Positions 23,986 through 35,640 of a stretch of DNA of 64,000 bases are shown here, one piece after another. A program made the position numbers and the translations under genes. The first letter of the stretch is position 1. Every line of letters starts with the position of its first letter. This DNA is from Piper betle (taxonomy: Eukaryota; Streptophyta; Magnoliopsida; Piperales; Piperaceae), in NCBI GenBank assembly GCA_033002965.1, contig JAURVB010006088.1:62001-126000 (forward strand), given 5' to 3'. Under the pieces are notes generated by a model. That model was given only the letters and a program-made list of their open reading frames with translations, had not been told where the DNA came from and did not search any database.

Positions 23986-25060
23986 TGGATCCTATATATA
24001 TCTTCTTCTTTATGTTGATGATATGTTGATAGCTTCCAAGAGTCAGACAAAAATAGAGAAGTTAAAGACTCAATTGAATAGGGAGTTTGAGATGAAAGAT
24101 CTTGGTGAAGCAAAGAAGATTCTCGGCATGGAGATATCCAGAGACAGGAAATTGTGGAGGCTTTGTTTGTCTCAGAAAATATCTGAGGAAGGTACTAAAT
24201 TGTTTTGGCATAAATGAGAAGTCAAAACCAGTTAGTACATCACTTGCTCCTCATTTTAAGCTTAGTGCTTCCATGTCACCAAAGAATAATGCAGAATGAG
24301 AGTACATGGCAAAAGTACCGTATGCAAGTGTTGTTGGTAGCTTGATGTATGCAATGGTTTGTTTAAGGCCCAATATTTCACAGGCAGTTGGGGTTGTGAG
24401 CAGGTATATGCATGATCCTAGAAAAGAGCATTGGCAAGCTCTGAAATGGATTCTACGATATATTCTGAATACCTTAGATGTTGGCTTAGTATTTCAGCAG
24501 GATGATAAGGATGGTCAGTATGTAATTGGGTATTGTGATTCTGACTATGCTAGTGATTTGGACAAGCGACGATCAACTACTTGTTATGTGTTTATTTTTG
24601 TAAAAGCACCAGTCAGTTGGAAGTCCACCTTACAATCAACAGTGGCTTTGTCTACTATAGAGGCAGAGTATATAGCAATTACAGAGGCTATAAAGGAGGC
24701 ACTTTGGCTTCAAGCGTTGCTTGGTGAACTAGGAATGGAACAGAAGCACATCAAAGTGCATTGTCACAATCAGAGTGCTATTCATTTAGCAAAGAATTAG
24801 GTTTACCATGCAAGAACGAAGCATATTGATGTTCGATATCATTTTATACGAGAGATTCTAGAAGAAGGTAGAGTCATAATCCAGAAGATTTTAACCACTG
24901 AGAACCCTGCTGATATGCTGACAAAAGTGGTAACTGTGGTCAAGTTTAAACATTGTTTAGACTTGGTCAATATTGTTACAAATTGAAAGATGGAGTTTGC
25001 AACACTTCTGAAAGTTGGATTTGTGAGAGAATTGTATAAAATTTTGTCAAGGTGGAGAAT
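23986..25060 (+). pseudogene. Ty1/copia pol fragment: end of reverse transcriptase and RNase H
   Basis: The + strand sequence starts inside reverse transcriptase at IYLLLYVDDMLIASKS (the Y-V-D-D catalytic motif) and continues FEMKDLGEAKKILGMEISRD and LCLSQK. A frame change follows near 24190-24300. Frame 24306-24800 then gives PYASVVGSLMYAM, PNISQAVGVVSRYM and the RNase H core GYCDSDYASDLDKRRSTTCY, then STIEAEYIAITEA. After a stop at 24800 the end reads KHIDVRYHFIREI and NPADMLTK. Motif order is correct for copia and everything upstream of the Y-V-D-D motif is absent, so the element is truncated at its 5' side at a junction with the gypsy LTR. Three breaks (near 24190, 24298, 24800) make it inactive. 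Confidence 0.9.
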
Positions 25061-25539
25061 TGTTGTATGACAAAATCCCACATCAGGATTGTTGGGGATA
25101 TGGGAGGAGTCCTCTCCCTATAAAAGGGACTCCTCCCCCTTTGGTTTAACTCATCCCAAAATCCCTTCTCTTCTTTTATTGGCAATTTGTTCTTTTCTCT
25201 CTTTTGTAATATTTCTTTGATTATTGAAATATTATTTTTGTAGTGTCTGAGGATGTAAGCCTCGTTAAATTCTGGTGTTCTTTTTATGTCTATGTAATAG
25301 CTATTGTTGGGTATAGTTGTTATTAATTATTGTGCTATTAAAATTATTTGTCTTAATAAAATTCTGTATAAGAGTTGGTTTTTATGGAGATTAGTGTCCC
25401 ACCGTACTTTCCTGGGAATTTTATCTTGGCTCTTAGGGTGATTTTTTTAGTACAATTAATTTCACGCTAGTCACTTAGATAAAAGTTCTCAAAGTGAACT
25501 AGTTATTTTTAGTGGACATTTACCCCGCTGTGCACAACA
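25061..25539 (+). mobile_element. 3' LTR of the truncated copia element, 479 bp
   Basis: Starts TGTTGTATGA right after the polypurine tract aaggtggagaat (25049-25060) and ends TGCACAACA at 25539, giving the inverted ends TGTTG...CAACA. A TATA-like cctataaaaggg lies near 25116. No second LTR remains in the window. Confidence 0.85.
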
Positions 25540-25709
25540 GTCAACTCCTCAAATATATACTCTTCAACATGACAATCATATCAACATGAGCGGAAATATA
25601 AATAGGTATTAAACAAGTAGTTATATAGAACACACGCTAAGTCATAGGATTATGATCACAAGTTTTTGCGATCACCTGGCTGGTTGTTGTAAGCAGCTTG
25701 AATCTTGCA

Positions 25710-26060
25710 TTAGCGAGGATCAAACTCAGACATGGTAACTTCATTATGAGACATGTCTTTCTGGCTACTAGAAGAATGGTCTGGCTCAAAATCTTGCAAT
25801 GAATCTGAGTTAGTGATCACCCCACTAGACTTGTTGCCACCCACAAAAATGGCAGGGGGAAGTGGAGCTGGAAGACTCAATGAGTTGCTGTTAAGCATCA
25901 GATTCACCATTGACATAGTCGGCCGACGATCGGCATCCTCCTGTATGCACAACAGTGCAATGCGGGTGAATCTCATTTCTTTGGCCGATGGGCATTCATC
26001 CCTAAGTGATGGGTCGATGATGTTCATCACTGCCCCTCTCTTCCACTGCTTCCATGCCTT
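25710..26060 (-). pseudogene. Cysteine-rich receptor-like kinase, last exon (kinase C-lobe end and tail)
   Basis: Uninterrupted from AWKQWKRG through IDPSLRDECPSAKEMRFTRI, LLCIQEDADRRPTMSMVNLM, LPAPLPPAIF and the tail NEVTMSEFDPR followed by a stop. This is the standard end of plant DUF26 receptor-like kinases (C-V-Q-E-D-x-x-x-R-P-T-M motif; tail N-x-V-T-x-S-x-x-x-P-R). The exon itself is open, but it no longer joins a functional kinase core: the exons with the H-R-D and D-F-G motifs are absent between here and 26806. Confidence 0.9.
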
Positions 26061-26639
26061 CAAAGTTTATTGTCCATTTATATTCAAATTACCAGAACAT
26101 GCATTCCATATATGTTTCTAACAAGATTTAAAATTTTATTTTGATTTAGAAGAACACAGAATCGACTCTACCTAAGGCTTCTACCTTTTGCCTTTTTCAA
26201 GTTCAACTCAGTAAACAACTTCAAATATAAGAATCATGATGATACGTGCATAATTGACTCCATTTGACTTCTCGAGTCGGAAAGAGATTTAAAAGTTAAA
26301 ACCTTGCCATAACTTATCGTCTAAAACAAACATAGGCCTGCTTACAACCAAACAGACCCAAGAAGTTTATTAATGAAAATGTGGCGCCTACATTTAATTA
26401 TTTAATGTCAATACGTGCCCAGAATTAATTTTAGAAAAAACAAAAAGTTGCGAATTACAAAAAGTAAATGTTTGAGATAGATAATTAATCTCTTACATGA
26501 TTGAGAAGAACCTCCATGCTTTGAGACTTGTAATAGTTCTTGTCTTTTTTATTCCTCTTTTACTCGTACCTAATAGATTTATTTATTAACTTCTTTAGGA
26601 TATTTTTGTCATTTAACTATAAAAATTAATTTTTATTGA

Positions 26640-26806
26640 TTTAAGACGATTTTAAATTGGTCGTAAATATGTTAAAATTGGCCGATTTAATGACCGTTTT
26701 TTAAACAACCCGATTCACCTCTTTATTTACAACGGAATCCTTCTGATCTGATCTAAATTAACCAATTCCAAATAAAATCGGCCGATTTTTGTAACTATGC
26801 TCGTAG
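26640..26806 (-). mobile_element. Insertion or junction sequence replacing kinase exons (hAT-like terminus)
   Basis: Read on the - strand it begins catagttacaaaaatcggcc right where the kinase exon stops after F-V-Y-E-H. The same start, catagttgcaaaaatcggc, occurs on the + strand at 38393 beside the GC-rich island. Both continue with several tcggcc/aattggt motifs. The tag...tgcaaaaatcgg form resembles hAT ends, but no target duplication could be shown. Confidence 0.4.
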
Positions 26807-26974
26807 ACAAAGATCTGTTCACCGGCTTCTGAACAGCAGCCAAGCAGCCTAACAAGATTCTTGTTCTATAGCTTTGCAACAATTGACACTTCGTTTATGA
26901 ACTCCTGCCCTGCTTGTCTTGACCCGCGGGATAGCCTCTTTACTGCTAATTCGTGCCCCCTTGGCAAAACACCC
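26806..26974 (-). pseudogene. Cysteine-rich receptor-like kinase exon: kinase N-lobe with one stop
   Basis: The splice acceptor ...aaatgcag lies at 26975-26976. The exon reads GVLPRGHELAVKRLSRGSRQ, then EFINEVSIVAKL, a TAG stop where Gln or Lys is expected, then NKNLVRLLGCCSEAGEQIFV-Y-E-H. It contains the ATP-anchoring Lys (A-V-K) and the helix-C Glu (N-E-V). It is broken off at the junction described at 26640-26806, before the catalytic loop. Confidence 0.88.
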
Positions 26975-27871
26975 TGCATTTACCTTTAAAATGTTATTCA
27001 TATAATCTTCCCAAATTATATCAATACCAAAACAAAAAAGAAAACAGACCTTCTGATTAAATTTATTATTGGATGTAAATGAGATGACCCAGAAAGATTT
27101 AATGAAGGGGAAAATCATTATCAGCTAGCGTATATACTCTTGTATCACTTACATTTAATAAATGTGAGCCATTAATTTGAAATTAAAATGGCGGTCGAAC
27201 AATGCGGGTAATTTCTCCACTTTAGAATATATTAATAATATCGAACTTCTTTGTTTCTCTGATTAACACTCCATCTCTTAGCAGAACTCATCTAACAGTG
27301 TTATAAACCAAGAGGGCTAAGTAATATTTTTTTGAAAAGGAAGGGGCTCGTGTAATAATTTGGCGAGTCAGGGAGTCTAAGTGTTTTTGCCCCTAAAAAA
27401 ATAACAATTATATTACCTTAATGGATGGTTAGATTTTTTTTCTTAGCTAATGTAGGAATATCTGATCCACACTAATTGATACGAATCAATTTCTTAAAAG
27501 AATTATATGTACACAATTTTTATGTAACAGGAAAGATTTCATTAGGTAAATAAAGTATATATTTTTTTGCAATACATCATATTGATCATGCGGAGTTAGA
27601 TTGTAGCCTTGGATACATTGTTTATTATGGGTTTTTGTATTTTGCACTAGAGCTAAGGTTCGGCTCAATGATATTTCCCAACAATGAAATTAATAAATTC
27701 TAGATATTTAGTGACAGTTACCGGAGTTATACTTGCATTTATTACCATTTATACTAGAAGTAGATAACCGCCACCTCTAGGATATCAATATCTCTAAGAA
27801 TATCACTAGCCATAATATTTCTGCGTACTTTTTGGTTAGAATTAAGAAACAAAATTGTTTAATTACTTTAC

Positions 27872-27994
27872 CTTGTAAACTGTCCCAAATCCTCCTCCCC
27901 CAGCTTATTTTCTTCAGAGAAGTTCTTGGTGGCAGTAATAACTGTACTCAATGCAAACGTCAGTGATTGATCCAAACTAGTTGCTCCGGTCGGG
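27872..27994 (-). pseudogene. Cysteine-rich receptor-like kinase exon: juxtamembrane and glycine loop with frameshift
   Basis: Bounded by acceptor tatgcag and donor aag/gtaaag. It translates as LDQSLTFALSTVITATKNFS, then EENKLGEEDLGQFT. A one-base deletion within the run of g and a changes the family motif L-G-E-G-G-F-G-x-V-Y-K-G to the out-of-frame version, destroying the ATP loop and everything after it. Confidence 0.88.
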
Positions 27995-28107
27995 CTGCAT
28001 ATTAAAATTTGGAAACTCATTGATTATTTAGAATATAAAAAACTTTTTCTACCACAGAAATTTAATTAATTAAGAACTGATGTGTATCCAAAACCATATT
28101 AATTCAC

Positions 28108-28245
28108 CTGCTGGAAGTACTACCCCTGATTTCTTCTTTTGAAACAAGCCCAGATGATGAGCAAAACAACAAAGAACAAATACAGCGAGGGCAGAAAGAA
28201 CGACAATCAAAACTATCCTCCTCTCCCTTGAGCTATTCTTCTTAA
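28108..28245 (-). pseudogene. Cysteine-rich receptor-like kinase exon: transmembrane segment
   Basis: Exon of 138 bp with acceptor tgcag and donor gtgaat. It translates as KKNSSRERRIVLIVVLSALA and VFVLCCFAHHLGLFQKKKS. A basic stretch leads into about 20 hydrophobic residues and then a basic stop-transfer sequence, as expected for a type I receptor kinase. This exon is intact. Confidence 0.85.
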
Positions 28246-28348
28246 CTGCATGTATATATGTGTGAATATTTTGTACGCATATGATCAAGTTGCTACTATA
28301 GCCAGCTAGGCTTTGGTTCACTCTCATGGAAAAATAAATTTAACCAAC

Positions 28349-29213
28349 CTTCTGATGTGAGCTACTAGTTGGGGGAGCCACAATAGAAGGTCAAGGTGGT
28401 GTAACCATCAACGACGAACTGAAGAATCGATAGAACTCGCATCTAAAATTGCAGTTGGGTGCAATGATCCTAGCCGCTCTACTTCCCTTGAACCTTGATG
28501 GGTTGTCAGCAATCAAATTCTCAAGGCAAGTGTTGCAGTCACTCCTAAACAAGTCCCTAGTGCACTGCACTAGCCCATACAAGTTATGCAAGTTGTTAAA
28601 CTTGACCTCTCCGGTAGCAAACAAGCTCCTATTGGGACCTCCAACAGCCTCACTTACAAGTCTGGGCATAAGGCCACCAAGAACCCTGCTCAAGCTTTCT
28701 AGTTCTGTCACATTCTCGGTGTTCTTAATATAGAGTTTGAAGTTGTCCTCAAAGAAGCAGAAGTTGGTGTTGGCGTACCTCAACATTGCAATAGTCAAAC
28801 CATATGACAGCGGCCCTTTCGTATGTGCAGTCTTGCTTGATCCTGTCTTGGGCAGCTTGGAGGCAGTCTTGGCTGGTGGCCGCGACGACGTCTCCTCGGC
28901 AAAGGGCGAGACAATTGATTCTGTCGGAGGTGGTGCTGGAGGAGGTATATAAGAACCAGAAGAGCGGGCGGCGTTGGTGGGGAGGGATGGGAGGACGGCA
29001 TTGAGGTTGGATTCGTAGGTGCTGTTTTTGGTGAAGTTGTCGGTGCCAGTGAAGTTGCAGTATGTGTAGAGGTGTGGGGCAGTGGTGGATGATGGAAGTT
29101 ATAGAAGGGAGTACCAAAAGCATATCAGGAAAGGGAAGAGATGGGGGTGGAAAGAGGAACATGGGAGAGAACACGGTAGTTTGCGTTAGCTCAGAACGCA
29201 CCTTGAGTTCCAT
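28349..29213 (-). pseudogene. Cysteine-rich receptor-like kinase exon 1: two DUF26 domains, frameshifted
   Basis: This would be the extracellular, apoplast-facing part. The first DUF26 (Gnk2) domain is readable in pieces: YTYCNFTGTDNFTKNSTYES, a frameshift near 28955, then CLALCRGDVVAATSQDCLQA, where the middle Cys of C-x8-C-x2-C is Ser, and ERAAVIWFDYC. A one-base insertion before M-L-R-Y-A-N-T-N-F near 28790 moves to the frame of the second domain (28798-28391), which is open: CTRDLFRSDCNTCLENLI keeps C-x8-C-x2-C. A TGA stop follows the V-T-P-P sequence at 28389, before the splice donor at 28348. The N-terminal signal region also needs a frame change near 29100. Several independent lesions indicate a pseudogene. 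Sequencing error could explain one of them but not all. Confidence 0.85.
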
Positions 29214-29229
29214 AAAATATAATTAAATA

Positions 29230-29739
29230 AAATAAAATAAAATGGTTTCCTCAACGGTATCGTCCTAGCCGGTTGTAGAGATTGTGCCATGAACCCGTCT
29301 TCATATCTTATGATTTAATTTTTTTTGTACCATTTTAATTTATATCTATTTTTTAATTTAAAATGTTTACAAATTTTTTCTTTCTTATTGTCGAAAACTA
29401 CAGTATTTTAACCAATATTTAATAAATTATTTATCATAAAATATATTTTTAATATTCAATAAAATATCTTATTTATAATTTTATTATCTGATTAAACTTG
29501 ATGGGACCTAGTTGAACCACATATATTTCATACTGGACATAAATTTAGTTCGTTATTTAAGTCTATAGAATTGATGATAACTTTCTAATTAAAGGTCATT
29601 TTGGAGTTTCACGTGAGCGCCGTGGTAGTACGTTTAGTAAAGCCGCAAAGTCGCATATTCCACGTAGATACGTGGAAGACAGTATATATTTCAATCACAT
29701 ATACAAACCTAGAAACCGCTGGAGCTTTTTTTGTCACCT
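29230..29739. other. AT-rich intergenic sequence
   Basis: Upstream flank of the kinase pseudogene. No further gene or repeat was recognised; promoter elements cannot be assigned with confidence. Confidence 0.35.
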
Positions 29740-31795
29740 TTACGTTGGGCTAGAGGTTTTACCATGGGCCTAGGGTTTTTATTTTTGTGCACTTGGGCGC
29801 TAGTTGAATGGATAAAATGACAAGGTCGACTCAGGCTCATGCATACCAAGCATGGCTCGTTTGATTTCCAAGCCAAACGAGTCGAGTCGGCTTGGCTCGT
29901 TTGATTTCCAAGCCAAGCTTGGCTCATCTCGCGGCTCATACATAATACTAGAGCCAAGCGAAGTCCCGGCTCATGAGCCGGGCTCGGCTTGGCTAAGGTA
30001 TGAGGTCGAGCTCGAGCTCGACTTGAGATGTTTGACTCTCAATTGAAAGCCCAACATACCTTTTTTTAAAAAAAATAATAATTAGAGCCTAGTGGAATGA
30101 AAAAACTAAAAGACCGATTGGGGCTCTATGTTTTATTCAAAAAAAAAAGCCTTATCCAATTCACTCTATAAATAGAAGGCACTCTTCAAAAATTCTTTAC
30201 ACTAAACACATTCAAACTCTCATTCTCTTTAAACTCTCGAATCTCTCAAACTTCAATCTATCAAATTCTCATTCTCTCTTATTTCTCAAATTCTCATTTA
30301 TATACTTTTTAGATTTGATAATCTCTCAAATTCCCTTCGAAATTACATCATTTTCCTGTAAGGCTTGCCGAATTGTTGGTGAGCTCAAATACGGTGATGA
30401 TGTGCCCAATTATGGTGTAGGGGCAGATGATGTCATATCCAATTATCCCCAAGATGATGTTCCCCAAGACAATGAGCCTGACCCGGTGGAGGTGGTAGTG
30501 CAGAAGTTGGAGTCCCCTCAACCAAGCCGCCCTCGACCAAGGCCAAATTAAAGTGGAAATAATCTGGTGTATGGGACCATATTGATCAAATCGTTGACAT
30601 GGTAGCAAAAAAGCAAAAGCGCAATGCAAGCATTGTTCTTCCACTGTATCTATTATTCAAGTTAGTACTTATTCTATCACTCCACATACCAAAAGGTGGT
30701 CTAAAAAATATCTCAAATGATCCTTGAAACAAGTTAGGTTATCTACAACTGGGAGCGGGAGCAAAAATGGTATTGAGAGATTTTCTCATTTCCATTATTA
30801 AATCACAAGGTGATGAGATCAAAAGTGATGAAAATTATTGTTTGCACGAAATTATCATTTTCTTTTGCTAAAAATCTATGGTTTAATGAGTGGAGTCAAT
30901 ATTTCAATCCCCGATATGTTCTAACCCATCAAAATACCGGTTAACGTATTGTGATAAGAGATTGTGATTCTTTTCAAACCGCGATTTTCAACCATATTAA
31001 GTCTCACCAAGGTTTTTTTTCCTTGACAGCAGACATGTGGACGAGTAAGCTAAATCTTAGTTTTATTGGTATTTGTACACATTTTATTGATGACAATTAG
31101 ATTTTACAAAAGAGACTTATCGCTTTTAAAATGTTAGAACACCCACATTCCAATGTTAGGATGATCATTATAATGTTAGGCGATTTGCAAGGTTTAAATA
31201 TTTATGATCAAAATTTTAGTATAACATTAGATAATGCTTCAAATTATAACAAAATAGTTGAAACTAGTTTTAGACATGTTAAATTACAATTTCCTAAGAT
31301 TTTTCATTCTTAGATAAAGTAAACATTTATTAATTTAATTGTTCAAGAAGGACTTAAAATATGAGATGCATATATCAATAAGCTTAGGAACATTTTGCTT
31401 CATATTAGTGCTAGGGACCCTAAAATTCAAAGTTATAAAAAGTTTGTAAAAACCAAGGACTAAAGAAAAAAAATGATATTGATACAAAACATAGGTGGAA
31501 TAGTGCTTACCAATTGTTAAAATCACCCTCATGATTATGAAGAGACATTAATACCTTGGGTTGATCTTCATTGTACATACCCAAAATTACTCTAGCTTAG
31601 TTTGATTTTCATACAGCTAGACTTATGATCGATTTTTAGAATTTTTTTATGAAACAAAACTAAAGAAAATTTAGGGACTTATTAGCATAATTTTCATTTA
31701 TTTGTTCATAATATGTTTAAAATAATTGCACAATTTACAAAATATAGAAATCATGAATTGTTGGATACATTTTTTATTAAAATAAAGGGAAAACT
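29740..31795 (+). pseudogene. hAT (Ac/Tam3 superfamily) transposon relic with BED zinc finger and transposase core
   Basis: The left part (29830-30030) has the subterminal ggctcggcttggctc type repeats common in plant hAT elements, including a direct repeat of ggctcgtttgatttccaagc at about 29853 and 29896. Downstream, 30540-30690 translates in broken frames as VWDHIDQIVDMVAKKQKR then CKHCSSTVSI, a BED zinc finger. Near 31010-31310 come SLTADMWTSKLNLSFIGI, CTHFIDDN and FSITLDNASNYNKIVE, the conserved hAT transposase core order. Later (31370-31530) come IRDPKI-like and RWNSAYQLL segments. There are many stops. The right end, with the C-terminal dimerisation domain, is cut off by the long LTR at 31800. 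Confidence 0.8.
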
Positions 31796-31799
31796 TTGC

Positions 31800-33618
31800 T
31801 TTAGAATTTTACACCCGAAGTTAGTGAACTAAGGCTTCACTCTCCATTCCTATGCACTCTAGAATAATGGATTAACTAACAACCTACATGATTTTTAATT
31901 AAGTCCAAACTTTACATGTTTCAAGTAGACATGTAGTAAGAGCTTAGATAGTATTTAAAAATTTTAATAAAATCTTTTAGCAAGCTCATTAAGGACTACA
32001 ATCTCAGAACATGACATAAGACATCAACAGCACAAAAAGCACACAATGGTGTGAAATATTTTAGGGTTTTTGTTGAAGATCTTAATGAAATTAATTTAGT
32101 ATGGTGATTCAACAAGAAATATCCAACATCATAACCTGCATTTATGCAAATGGTAGCATTAAAATACAACCTAAAATAGGGTAAAAATCGGGGAAAGTGG
32201 TGGGTAGGCTGCTGGAAATAGTAAAGTTGGCACATTTTGCCAATTTTGACACCCATACATACTCATAAAGGTCCTATAAGACAAAACATAATTCATGAAA
32301 TGCGAAGATCTACTTCTTATGAACATTTCAAAGCAAAAAACATGCAAAAATATAATCTACATCATGAGATATAAATTTTCTGCCAAAATAGTGCATATCA
32401 AAGCATACAGATCTTGTCAAAATTATAACTATTAATTTACAAATTCAAATGGCATAATTCTAAAGCCTATCAATTCCTAACAAAATATCTACATGCTAAA
32501 AATGCAAAAGAAATACCATCAAGAATACACAAACATCAAACATGTCCAACAACATGTAGGAGAGGTAGAAAGGTTAGACCTTTACCTCAAGGGGATGGCT
32601 ACAAAGCTAGGGCTAAAGACCGGGACCAACCCAAGCAGGATTAAGGCAGTGAATTCTCAGGCAAGGCAGGTAGACGGCATCTCTAAGAATATCAGACTGC
32701 ACTTGGGGGAGTATAAGGGCCGAGTGGATCTCATGGTCATCGAGATAGATGACTTTGGTTTGATCCTTAGCAATGCTTTCATCGGACTGGAACACGCCGC
32801 GCAATGTGCATTGGGGGCCAAAAATTTTGCTCCTGTTCGACGCCGGTGACACTAGGCATAGCTTGGAGGGGCCTATGAGAGGCTAGAAAGAGCTTGGGAG
32901 GAAGTGGAGGAAGGAGGGAGGGAAGGGAAGGTCGGAGAAAAGAGAGCAAAGGGGTGAGAAGCTCAGAAATTAGGGCTCTACTTCTAGTCAGAAAATTGCA
33001 CCAACCCAAGGGCGCAAGCCGAACCATGGAAAAGCATGGGCCAAGTTCACACGCACCAATGCTGAATCGAACCACATGCAAAGGAGTCAGGTCTGGGCAC
33101 AAGGGCACTGGCCCAGCACCTTTGCACCATATAGAAAAGGAGGCAAGTTTCAAATTTGGGCGTAAGGATGCTGGATCAGTGGCCTTGTGCCCTTACATAA
33201 AACCCTAAACCTGAAAAATGCTAGTGCAAGGGCGTTGAGAGGGTGTACCTGTCACCAAGCGTACGTTGCGTGCACTTAGGGTTAGTAGCCTAAGGTGGTT
33301 GGGGTGACTCTGGGAACGTGCATGTATCCCATAGGGGCTCGGATAGTTCGAAAAGGGTTCGAGTGCACAACAGGCAAACTAGACTAGCGAAGACTTGGTC
33401 CTAACCTCTAACTAGACTTGACACGACTGAACAAAAAATGAAAAGGTCGGACATGTAAAATCCAAATAGGGGGTACTAAACACCAAAAAAGGCTACGGCC
33501 ATGCAAACATATCTCATACTATACCTACTCTCAGCAAGAATGGCTCGACTAGACTAACCTGATCAAGGTAAAGACCGAATCAACTCAAAACTATTGGGCA
33601 AGCGACTCGAATTTTACA
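31800..33618 (+). mobile_element. Long LTR copy D, 3' half
   Basis: Aligns with 48870-50100 and the right half of 6638-10513 (shared ttcacyctmcattcctwyrcactc, cttacatgatttttaattaa, aatctcagarcatgaca). It ends gaattttaca at 33618, as other copies do. The left half is missing; the break lies at the hAT relic. Blocks such as gcaagggcrttg recur in the last 700 bp. The open frames at 32493-32849 and 32894-33208 are non-conserved chance frames within it. Confidence 0.65.
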
Positions 33619-35640
33619 TATTTGTATACATATATCAAAAGTAATTTTCATTTTATGTTTAAAATTTTTAATTTTAATTGAGTATTAATAAGTAAGAATT
33701 TTAATTTGAGTTAGCTATTATTAATTAAATATAATTTTTTTAAAGATTTATAATTTGGATAGAATTATACTCTAAGTTTTTCTTAATGAAAATAATAAAT
33801 AAATAAATATAAAGCCTTCATTATGCAAAATTTCTAAATTAAGTATGTATCAGTAAGTGACAAATTTTAATTCGAATAATCTGATTATAATAAATATGTT
33901 AAAATTTACAAAAATTTTTAGAACTTTTGATATGGATAGAATTATACTCCAATATTTCCTATTTAAGATTAAGTAAGCAGAGCCATAAAAAATAAAAGAA
34001 AAGCATAAACATGATGAGAGCCGAGAAACCTACTACCTTAATGAAGGGGGTTATTTTTCTTCTAAATAATGGTGCCTCTGTATTTGTTGTTACCTCAGCT
34101 GCATGCAATCCTTCCATTGACACCCAAATATCTCTTCCAACTTTATTCACAACTCAATTATTGTGTGAATTTCATTATATTAAAATTATGATAGTGAGGT
34201 CTAATTTAATACTATACTTCATATTATACTTGTTGGGTTAATCTTGCATTAGTTCATGGGAAGTGCAATGACTTGTATGTCGGTTTTGGAAAAACCTTAT
34301 TTCTTAAACTAGTTTTTACAATAAGAGGAGCAATAAAAATATATTGAACCTTTATCGGCATGAAACAAATGATGTTAGAGTCCAGATAAGCCTCGCAATA
34401 AGTCATATGATCCAAATTGGAGCCTTGTGAAACTTCAATGTAATATGTTAGTTCTACTATCTGTGAGGAGATGATTAAGGTAATTTGATATTTGAGGGGC
34501 CCTCATGGTAACTTGGAGGGATTTCTAGAATTGAAGTTTTCTAAACCTCATTGTAATATGTAGGTCCAACACTTGTGAAGGGGAGATGATTTGGATAGCC
34601 TGATTTATGAGGGGGTGAATTGTTATGTTAATTCCATATCAATTACCGGGGTGCTAATGACTTGTATATAAGCTTTATGAAAGCCTTACTTCTCAGGCTA
34701 ATTTTTGGAGTAAGAGGGCCTACAAAGGTTTATTGAGTCCATATTAGTGCATTACAATACTTAATTGATTAAATTTTAGCTAATTGTATCAAGGGAGGTA
34801 CATGTTTTATTCTTGTTGTACAAATTTTAAGTTGAGCAAGTATTGTATGAACGTGTTATTTAACTTAAAACTAGTCATAAACCCGTGGGGTGTGCGGGAT
34901 ACATTTAAAACTTATTGATATGGCATATATTAAAAATGTACCAAAATAATTATAAAAATATTATTATATTATTTTTAAATAAAAATAATGAATATTTATT
35001 TAATTCAGCAAATAAAACCTAGTTACATACAAATATTAAAAGTAATATTAATTTTAAGAAGTAAATGTTTTAATAATTATATAAAATTTATTTTAAAATT
35101 TTTAACTCTTCTAGAATTAATCTAGATTTTTTCTTAATAATAAATAAAAATTTATCAATAAATAAACAAATAATTAATTAATGAACATTTGTAAAAATCT
35201 ACATTAAATAATAAATTTAATTTGAATAGTATAATTATTAAATTTATCAATATTTAATAGTTCATGATTTAGGTAGAATTATACTTCAACGCTTTCATAA
35301 TAATAAATAATAATAGTGATAATAATAATAATAATAATATGTATATTACATAACAAAATTATTTTAAGTTATATAATTATAAATATATTAAAATTTATCA
35401 ATAGTTTTGTGATTTTTAATTTGAATATAATTATACTCCAATGATTTCCTATTAAATAATAAAAATAATAATTTCAAAGTAGGGAAATATTAATGAGCCC
35501 ATTAAACTATTAAAGGGCTAATATTTTAAAGATTTTTAATTTGGGTAGAATTATACTTAATTATTTTCTTATTTATAATAAGAATAATAAATTTAAATTA
35601 GGTAAATATTAATGGATCCATTAAATTATTGAGGTTAGAA
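33619..35640. repeat. Degenerate AT-rich repeats, interrupted by a 34240-34870 segment
   Basis: The motif ggatagaattatactccaa or a close variant recurs at about 33755, 33934, 35269, 35418 and 35546, each followed by a ttcctatt/ttcttaat and aataataaat context. The spacing is irregular, 130-180 bp. Between them, 34240-34770 holds two related direct-repeat blocks (gacttgtatgtcggtttt and gacttgtatataagcttt; tgtaatatgttagttc and tgtaatatgtaggtcc). A segment cataaacccgtggggtgtgcggg at 34871 resembles ends seen in plant transposons but could not be placed. Confidence 0.45.

Noticed and set aside
28737..29004. Plus-strand frames across the DUF26 region
   Set aside because: Antisense shadows of the kinase ectodomain exon.
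32493..33208. 118- and 104-codon plus-strand frames
   Set aside because: They lie inside long LTR copy D, are overlapped by similar frames on the other strand, and are not kept in the other copies.
33959..34241. Short frames on both strands (M-N-K-V-G-R-D-I-W on the - strand)
   Set aside because: Looks faintly protein-like, but too short and without a recognisable family or splice context.
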